A program made the translations under genes and the position numbers. This document shows, piece after piece, positions 56,601 through 64,000 of a DNA stretch of 64,000 bases (positions are counted from its first letter, which is position 1; each line of letters starts with the position of its first letter). The notes below the pieces were generated by a model. It had not been told where the DNA came from and did not search any database. It saw only the letters and a list, made by a program, of their open reading frames with translations. This DNA comes from Ulva prolifera. Lineage: Eukaryota; Chlorophyta; Ulvophyceae; Ulvales; Ulvaceae. The stretch covers positions 687,213 to 751,212 of the forward strand of contig CM041201.1 in NCBI GenBank assembly GCA_023078555.1, read 5' to 3'.

Positions 56601-59600
56601 GCTTCTGCCCTGGTGATCTGCTGCCTTTGGCCGTTTGTGTAGGGTTTCCTCGCAGCATCTCAGGGGCTGCCATCCAACATCTCAGGCCCACAATTTGGAA
56701 CTGTTCTATGTAATCAAGCCCAACGACTCAACGATGTTGCCAATCGTGGGCGCAGGTTTGTACAGCAGAACGGTGTCACACGACAACCCGTACAAGCTCA
56801 TCTTTGAGCTGACATCGCGGCGCCTCGTATGATTTCGGATTTCTACATGCCGCCGGGGAATCTAAGCCTCATACGGGAGGGTGCGTGTGTGCGTGTGTGT
56901 CATATGAACGAAGTCCGAGAGGCTGATAGCATCTCGGGAGCCGCGCACACGATCCAACCAGGAACAGGAGCCCCGCCCGCGGCAGCCGTCGCTGTGACCT
57001 GACCCATCTGGCTCGATCTGTCTGAATCTCCCACACCGCCGTCCACCAGCCCGTGTGTGGTGGTGCAGGCATGCCGGTCACGGCCGCGGACCTCGCGGGT
57101 GCCGACATCGTGCTCACGACGTACACCGTCCTCCGCCGGGACGTCGACTTCGAGGCGGCCGCGGGCCCAGCGCCGCAGCGCGCGACGCGGCACGGCCGCA
57201 AGTACCCTGTGCTGCCGACGCCGCTGACGCGGCTGTGCTGGTGGCGCGTCATCCTCGACGAGGCGCAGATGGTGGAGGGCGCGACAAAGGCGGCCGAGAT
57301 GGCGGCCTCGCTGTCGATGGTCAACCGGTGGTGTGTCACCGGCACGCCGATCGGCAACGGCCTCGCGGACGTGTATGGCCTTGTCCGCTTCCTGCAGGTG
57401 CCGCCTCCTCCCTCGTCCCGGCTTGAGCACGTGTCTCACTGCTGCGCCAATGCGGACGTAGGCTTCGTGTTTCTCACAGCTTGTTTTTGTTTTTTATGCA
57501 GTTTCTGTGATATTGGCTGGCGCAGTTCATGGTTTCCTTCTTGTCTTGAGACGTGACACCCGGGCCATGACGGCTCTGATCCCTCCGTTGCGACTGTATA
57601 GCCTGTTTCGCATAAGTGCCAGGCTGCCGCCTGCGCATGCCCTGCATGGTACCCCATTTCTTTTGAGTAATTTTCTGCTTCTGCCCACGGGCGCACGAGG
57701 CAGCCCAAAGGTGCGATGTGCACCGAGGCGCCAGGCAGTTGCCGTGGTGGGCATGCCACATGTGCACCTGCGACCACCAACCGTGTGGCCAAGGCATGCA
57801 TGCAGCAACGTGCACACCCACCGCGGTGGCTGTACCTCTCCCGCTGTTGAGCAGTTTGCTCTGTTTCGTGCTCTTATGTCACAGATGTGAGCCTGCTCGT
57901 AGGACCGATACCTGCCCGAATGTGTTTCGGGGCCACTGTGCGCGACAGACGCGTCCGTTGTGCCGTTTCGGACTCGGGGGCAGCCTTTCCTGCAATCTGC
58001 GGCCAACCGTCGGTTTCAGAACCTTGATCGCTCGATCGAAAAACGGCGGTGGCTGGTGCGGGTGGCTTGTGTGCTGACGGTGGGCGTGCGGCGGTGCAGA
58101 TGGAGCCGTGGTGTGACAAGCGGGTGTGGGAGCGGACGATCCAGCGGCCGGTGCAGGCGGGGTGCCTGCACGCGCAGGACGCGCTCATGCGCATGCTGCA
58201 GCCCTCGCGCGGCGGCATCATGTGGCGCACGTCAAAGAACTCCGTCGCGAAGGAGCTCGGCATCCCCGCGCAGGTGTGCGGGATCCCCCCTTGGACCCAT
58301 ACACTGACCGGCTTTGTTTTCGGACATAGGGCATGTGGCCACGCATCGCAGGCGACGTGTGGGTATCCGCTCTTCACTGTCAGCATGGCGCATCAGTGAA
58401 GCCTGCACGGCACAGCTGGGCTGCAGTCTTTTTCGTTTCCAGAACGCTGGTTCTGCTGTGTCAGAACGCTGGGCCTGCTGCTGTACAGACGCTTGTCTAG
58501 TGGCCTCTCGGGTCTGGTCATACAGCAGGCGCATTCAGCGTGCTGGCCGTGCAGAACCGTCCGCCGTGGTTGTGTCGCGCCTGTGAGCCGGCGGCATCGT
58601 CAGGGCCAAGCGTCCGGCGCAGCGGAGGATGTCCCGTGCGCACGGCACATGCCCCTCCTGGGCTGACTGCGTTCAGGCGGTGACCTGGTCACTGATGTTT
58701 GAAGCATGCGTGGGGCGGAGCAGCCGATGGCGGGAGCCTCCCCGGGGGTGCCGTGAGGAAACACAGCGCACAGCGCGAACCAGGGACCCTGTCGCCACGA
58801 AGTGTCACCGAGCGAGTCCTTTTGAAATTGATGAAAGCCAAAGTCAGGAAATTTTCAAAACAGCTGATTCAGGCCAGTGTGTCACGGGGGTCTGTGTGCG
58901 TGCAGGAGACGGTGGTGCAGCGCCTGCAGCTGACGGCGGTGGAGTGGCACGCGTACCGGCGGTGCCACAAGGACACGGCGGAGCGCGCGCAGCTGCTGCT
59001 GCCGGAGGGGGTGCTCAAGGCGGTGGCGGAGTCGGGCGCCGTCGCGGAGGAGCACGACCGGGAGCTCACCCACCGCGAGGCCGACGCCCTCTTCCCGAGA
59101 CTCATCCGCCTGCGCCAGGTACGCTCGCGCCTCGATGCGGCCTCCACGGGAGCCTCTGTCGCGGCAGCGTGAGTGGTCGGCTGGTGGCGCATAAGCCACG
59201 CTCGCGCAAGTGTGGCCATTGGCAGTGTGGCTTGAACTGCTGTGTGAGGGTTGGGCAGGGCATCGCCGTGGCGTCTGGTTGACATCTCCCTGTGTGGCAG
59301 TCTGCCGAGCCGCAGTGCTTCTGTCATCGATCTCCAACTTCCCACCGCGTCGGTGTGTAGACTGCTGCAGCAGCCGCTCATGCATGTGGCTCATGCATGT
59401 GGTCCACACAGCCAGTTGCACCGCGACAAAGCTGGAGAGGCAGGTATTGCCACAGGCATCGCACAGTCACACACTGACGATGCAACGCAACGTCAAAGCA
59501 CCCAAGCCACTCATGCGTCTCTGACAGTGCATACACGGACCTTTGTTGCGTACTGGAGGCCGAAACATCTGCCTGCCTTGCAGACGTGCTGTCACCCTCA

Positions 59601-62600
59601 GATTGGGCAGCGCAGCCAGAACGGCGCCGGAGGCGCGGCCGCCGGCGCGGCGCCCAAGACGATGAGCGCCGTGCTGTGCGACCTCGTGGACCGGGACCGT
59701 GGCGAGGCGCAGGAGGCGCAGCGCGCGCTGCTCGCGGCCTGCAACGGCCTCGCGGGGCTCGCGCTGCTGCAGGGCCGCACGGCCGCGGCGACGCAGCTGT
59801 ACGGCCGGGTGCTCCGGCACGTGCGCGAGAACGCCGGCGTGTGCGACGTCGACCAGCTGCAGCACATGCATGCCGTGGCCAACCTCAGTGCGGTTCCCAC
59901 CCCCCCAACTGCTGAAGTACTGCCGTGCTTTCGGCAGGAGCTGCAGCGCCGCATCAGTGGATTTGGTCGTACAGTGCAGCGGTAGCAGTGCTGGGCTTCA
60001 TGCTGTCAGGAGGTCGAGCCCGGCACTGCGTCCGTGTCATGCGCATTCTGCCTAAACGTTTGGTGCATGAGGTGCACTGGAGTGCTCCGTGGCCTTTCAA
60101 TGCCGCGGCATGCGGTACTGCTGGTGCCTCTCACCAGGTGCTGCTTTGCATCTTCTGCTGGATCGACCGCGAGGTGTCTGTGCAGCAGTTTTGGGCCGCT
60201 CTGCAGCATTTCCAGGGCATCCACCCACAAATTAGTCCTGAACATTCGGAATTGTTACATATGATCGGGTCCAACGACCCAACATTGCTGTGCAGGCGCC
60301 GTCGCAAAGGTGTCGCCAAAGGCGGTCGCGTCGCTGGGCGTGTCTCCGGCAGACATCCAGGCCAGCGCCAAGACGTTGCAGAGCAACTACATCGCCGAAT
60401 CGTTTGCAAACATGCTCGCGGTGGTCGACGAGTACAAGCTGCTACGCAAGAAGCTCTCCAAAGCAGCCACGCAGCTAGAGGCGACGGACGCCTCCAGCTT
60501 CATGGATGGTACGCCGCTGCTTTTTAGCCCGCCTCTGGTGCCATTTAATGGCTGGTGTGCTTTGCTGGGTACCTCAAGGGGTGGGTGGCTGGGTGTGAAT
60601 GTATCTGGCAGGTGAGTTTCTCCTATTCGGGGGAAATGTGGGTCCTTGCGGCAGTCCTAAGCACCGGGGTGTTCAGGTATAGATGTATAGCGACGTCAGG
60701 TCCGACGCCGATTTACTTTACTTCACTGTTGCCGGCAGTCCGCTGTCCTTGCCCCATACACTTGCAAGCAGTGGGAACGTGTGGATGCAGGCGACAACAT
60801 TGACCACGCGAACGCGTGGTGGTGGGACGCGCTCGGCCGCGTCACCAAGGTCGTCGAGCCCGACACCGCGCGCGTCATGGTCGTCCGCGCCGAGCAGGCC
60901 CGCGTCGCCGCGGAGGAGGCCAAGCGCCGCGCCGCCGAGGCCGCGGCGCGCAAGGCGGAGGAGGACGCCGAGGCAGCCCGCCTGCAGGCACTGGAGGACG
61001 CGGCGGCCGGCCCCTCCAGCGCCCCCGCGACGCCGTCAAAGCGCGGCAAGAAGAGTGGCGCTGCCGGCAAGTCCCCCGCGAAGAAGTCGCCGGGGAAAAA
61101 GTCGCCAGCGAAGAAGAAGGGGAAGTCTGCGGGCACGAGCGAGGGTGACAAGGGGAAGGGGAAGGGTGGGCGCATCCCTGACGAATGGGACTCGGACGAC
61201 TCAGAGTTCGAGGACGAGGAGGAGGAACTTTCAGAGGAGGAGGTGGAGGAGGAGCCGCCGGAGGAGAGCCTGGAGGAGCAGTACGTGCGGTTCTTCAAGC
61301 AGCATCTCGAGGCCGCGACGAATGGCGCGTACAACGCGGCGGGCGCGGCGACCAACGGCTTGACAATCCGCGACCGCTTCCACACCGTCGCGCAGATGCG
61401 GGAGCTCCTGCGCAAGCACTTCCGGGCGCTCGCGACGTGCGCCTCCGCCTCTGCTGCCGTGACTCACGCTGCCGCTGCTTTACGGGTAGCATTGTCGTTC
61501 CACAGTGGCGTTGACGCCCCTGGCAACCGCGACCGGACCACTCTTGCCCGAGCAATTGTTGGATTGCTGGTGCCACCTGCCCTCGTCTCATGTGCCCTTG
61601 CAACACCCGTCTGAGCCACACGCTGTCACGTGCTGTGCTGCGCTGACCATGCTGCGCTGTGCAGCGTGCAGGACTCCGTGCTCGCGGAGATCGACCGCCT
61701 CGAGCCGATCTGCCGCAAGCCGCCGGCGGAGCTGTACGAGCGCGCGGGCGCGTGCGAGCAGTGCCACGGCGCCGACGGCGTGCCCGGGATCGTGTGTGCG
61801 CACTGCCAGCTCGAGACGCAGGCCGTGCGCTGGGAGGCGGCGCTGTTCCGCTTCTCGGCGCGGCCGCTGCGAGCCGGCGTGATGGTGTCGGAGGCGGAGG
61901 CGCTGGAGGTGTACCGGCAGGAGCTGATGAGCGGCGGGGGCCCGGACGCCGGCGGCGGCGCGGGGGCGGCGCCGGCGTACCGGAAGCAGACGACGATCGC
62001 GAGTGTCGCGATGACGCACCAGGACAATGAGCACGACGTGCTGCTGCAGGCGATGATTGCGCTGCTGCGGTGCGCCTCGTCAGGACTTACAAGTGCTAAG
62101 GCAGCCAGGCGAGCAGTGTGTTCTGCATTGACGTGGGTCACGTCAACCAGTGTGTTCCGTTGAGCAACAGGAGGATTTGTGTGTTTACAGTGACAAAGCC
62201 GGAGAGACATGCAGCCCCGCGGACAGAAGGACATGTTTGTGAAGTAAAGTTGATCAAAATTGACTGTTTGCGTGGGTGTGCAGAAAGCCGGCCTCCGACG
62301 TCCTGTGCGTGCCGGACTCGCGTGCGGAGGACCGCGCGGCGATGCTGAAGCTCGCGGCGGCGCAGCAGGGCACGCTCGCGGCGAGCCGCGCGCTGTTCCT
62401 CAAGGCGCGCCAGGCGATCCTGCGCCAGCGGGCGCATCTCTACAAGTACGACGAGCTCTCGATGTGCACCGCCCGCCTCAAGCTCGCCGGGCCGGGCACG
62501 ACCTCGGCGCTGCGCGAGCAGCTGTACCTCCGCAAGCACGAGGTACGTATGACGTTTTTCGCGTATTTGTTTTGCTTGGTCAACCTGTGGATGTTTTGTG

Positions 62601-64000
62601 GTGTCTGTCCGCGTCGAAGTCGAGACGCTGGCGCAAAGAAGGGTGTCTACATGAGTGGTAGCCACCTGATACCGCTGCCAGATAATGAGAGGGGTCAACA
62701 GTGAAGGAAGCTGCAATGTAGTGCTTTTGCTAGCTGACATGTTGACCGCAACAGCTTTGCGTGTTGCTTCTGGGATACATACTAATACACTGCTGTGAGA
62801 GGGGCTCTGTGTGCCAGTGTGGTTGCTGCAATGTGTTTTCGGCAAAGCTAGTGTCACCTGGCGTGTTGACATTCGCTTGCTGCTATATGGATGAGAATTC
62901 ATGCACGGCGCTGGCTCTTTTCATGCTTGTGGGTCGGAGGTACCTCATGCATGCAGGGAGTTTTCTGCGGGTGTGTGCTTACGTTGCTATATGGCTGCTT
63001 GGATGCGTGGTGAGGTCGAGCCTTGTCGTGCAGATCCCGACGAGGGTGGACATGATGACCGCGGAGAAAGCGGCCGCCGAGGCCGACTACAAGGCCGCCA
63101 TCGGGCAGCTGCGGTACGCGATCAACCTGCAGCGTGAGCGCAAGCCGGACGATGCCGAAGATGCCGCTGCCGCCGCAACGGCCGCCGCGGCAGCGGCAGA
63201 ACTGCCCCAGGCGGGCTGCTCCTCCGCAGCCGCCGCTGCGGCGCCGGCCGCGGACGGCGCCGGCCCGTCCACCGCTGCGGCTGCGCCGCCAGCGGCGGCA
63301 GCCGCCGCACCAGCCGTCGAGATGGCCGCGCCGCCGCCGCCCGCGGCGGCGAGGCCGCCGGCCGCAACCTCTGACGAGGTGGTCATGTTGGACTCGGACG
63401 ATGACGATTGCGTCATCGTGGAGGGGCTCGGCGTGTCGCGGGAGTCCCCGGCGGCGCCACCAAAGTCGCGGTCTGCGGCGTTCACGTCAGCAGAGGCTGG
63501 GCCTCCGGAACCGACATGGGGCGCGTCTGACGGCGACGCCGCGGCGCCGTCCTCAGCCGAAGCAGATTCCCCAGCGCCTGGTCCTGAGGGCCCTGTCGCC
63601 CCGAAAGTAAAGGTGCTGCCCCTGCTATCACCGCATGCACAGCTGCTGCATGGCACCGGTTCTCCTGCCGCGCTGAACTCTGTTTCCTTCCAGCGTGAGT
63701 GTCTGGCACGGCAGATCCATGTGGCTTTGCTGGTGAGGTCGTCACTGGCCGAGTGCACATGCTGCGCCTCACAGCAAGGCCTCTGCTGTGCTCCTGTCAG
63801 CACCCCACCACAGCCCATACACACAGCAGCCTCCTTTTCTCCTTGCGCTAATGCTCAGCGCCACGCAGTGTTCTGCGATGACCGTGCAGCTGTGCAGCAG
63901 TGGTGGGCTGCTTTGCATTTTTGGAAATACCATGTAGCAATCAGGCCTGAATATTCGGATCTGTTCTATGTGATTGATGACCCACCACTGCTGTGCAGAT
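53687..64000 (+). CDS. SHPRH: SHPRH-type SNF2 helicase / E3 ubiquitin ligase, 5' part (runs off window)
   Basis: Fifteen exons join in phase, about 1,519 residues so far: 53687-54013, 54192-54611, 54698-54905, 55018-55049, 55488-55772, 56230-56383, 57069-57397, 58100-58273, 58906-59118, 59584-59887, 60296-60508, 60791-61458, 61672-62069, 62284-62542 and 63034-63606. The SNF2 domain starts with LRPFQ/RRSVQWMLQ; Walker A is EEMGLGKT, mostly on a 32-nt exon. A C4HC3 PHD finger (CDGCKAWMHAEC) interrupts the ATPase, as in SHPRH. Then come LIVCPDAILPQW, IVLTTYTVLRRD, the DEAQ box (WWRVILDEAQ) and VTGTPIGN. Later parts match the family's linker (RQTCCHPQIG, LYKYDELSMC). The RING and C-terminal helicase lobe must lie beyond 64000. 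SHPRH polyubiquitinates PCNA in DNA-damage tolerance. A Lys/Ser/Pro-rich insert and a SUMO-interaction-like DDDDCVIVEGL are extra features. Confidence 0.92.
56665..56755 (+). repeat. Introner-like repeat family A, degraded copy in SHPRH intron 6
   Basis: Contains cacaatttggaactgttcta and tgtaatcaagcccaacgact then caacgatgttgcc, matching the 3' half of the family, and ends gggcgcag. That acceptor is not used in my model: intron 6 runs on to 57068. Confidence 0.65.
60183..60295 (+). repeat. Introner-like repeat family A, copy 3 (3' end of SHPRH intron 10)
   Basis: Contains gggccgctctgcagcatttc, cctgaacattcggaattgtt and atgatcgggtccaacgaccc, ending attgctgtgcag exactly at the exon that starts at 60296. 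It matches the SMCHD1 copy on the other strand. Confidence 0.88.
63885..63998 (+). repeat. Introner-like repeat family A, copy 4 (3' end of SHPRH intron 15)
   Basis: Contains gtgggctgctttgcattttt, cctgaatattcggatctgtt and ctatgtgattgatgacccac, ending actgctgtgcag. By analogy with copy 3, the next SHPRH exon should begin at 63999. Confidence 0.85.

Noticed and set aside
1-64000. tRNA, rRNA or snRNA genes
   Set aside because: I looked for tRNA A/B box patterns and obvious rRNA segments while reading and found none I could support. A covariance-model scan would settle this.

Overview
This is nuclear DNA from a plastid-bearing eukaryote, most likely a chlorophyte green alga. The genes are rich in spliceosomal introns, with donors mostly gtgcgc, gtgcgg or gtacgc and acceptors tgcag. 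One gene is a plant-type FtsH relative with a transit-peptide-like N-terminus, the complex I subunit is plant-like, and TGTAA (the green-algal polyadenylation signal) follows several stop codons. There are no operons, Shine-Dalgarno sites or other bacterial features. The species is not identified.

Layout, left to right. A minus-strand gene with two RRM-like segments (about 972-1956) diverges from a complete plus-strand SART3/Prp24-type U4/U6 recycling factor (2345-6499). Next are a minus-strand NDUFB9-type complex I subunit (7684-8016) and a minus-strand, peptidase-dead, plastid FtsH-like AAA protein (FtsHi, 8622-13934). CTU2/NCS2, a tRNA thiolation factor, lies on plus (14420-15959). A very large minus-strand SMCHD1/GMI1-type chromosome protein (18730-35451) diverges from an intronless ORMDL gene (36150-36704). 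A minus-strand gene for a secreted periplasmic-binding-protein-like polypeptide with a C-terminal anchor ends at 37676. From about 40.3 to 45.5 kb the DNA is repeat-rich with no confident gene. A minus-strand secreted metallo-beta-lactamase-fold hydrolase (45500-49017) follows, then intergenic DNA, a tandem-repeat block and a 5'-truncated non-LTR retrotransposon C-terminus (51890-52837, minus). The right end holds the first 15 exons of a plus-strand SHPRH-type helicase/E3 ligase (from 53687), which runs off the window.

Exon models were built by hand from splice sites, reading-frame phase and family similarity. SART3, FtsHi, CTU2, the metallo-beta-lactamase, the binding-protein-like gene and SHPRH join in phase throughout the exons given. 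SMCHD1 was only outlined, because its exon borders were not all fixed. The genes do not form one pathway: they serve splicing, respiration, plastid biogenesis, tRNA modification, chromatin, sphingolipid control and DNA-damage tolerance.

The most unusual signal is in the introns. Introns of two unrelated genes on opposite strands end in copies of the same roughly 115-bp sequence, in sense orientation, finishing exactly at the 3' splice site. A second short family is shared by other introns. This looks like an introner-type or intron-targeting repeat family. Also notable are a 37-nt intron in CTU2, a 32-nt exon carrying the SHPRH Walker A motif, abrupt exon-to-exon changes in GC content within single genes, and several perfect hairpins and palindromes.
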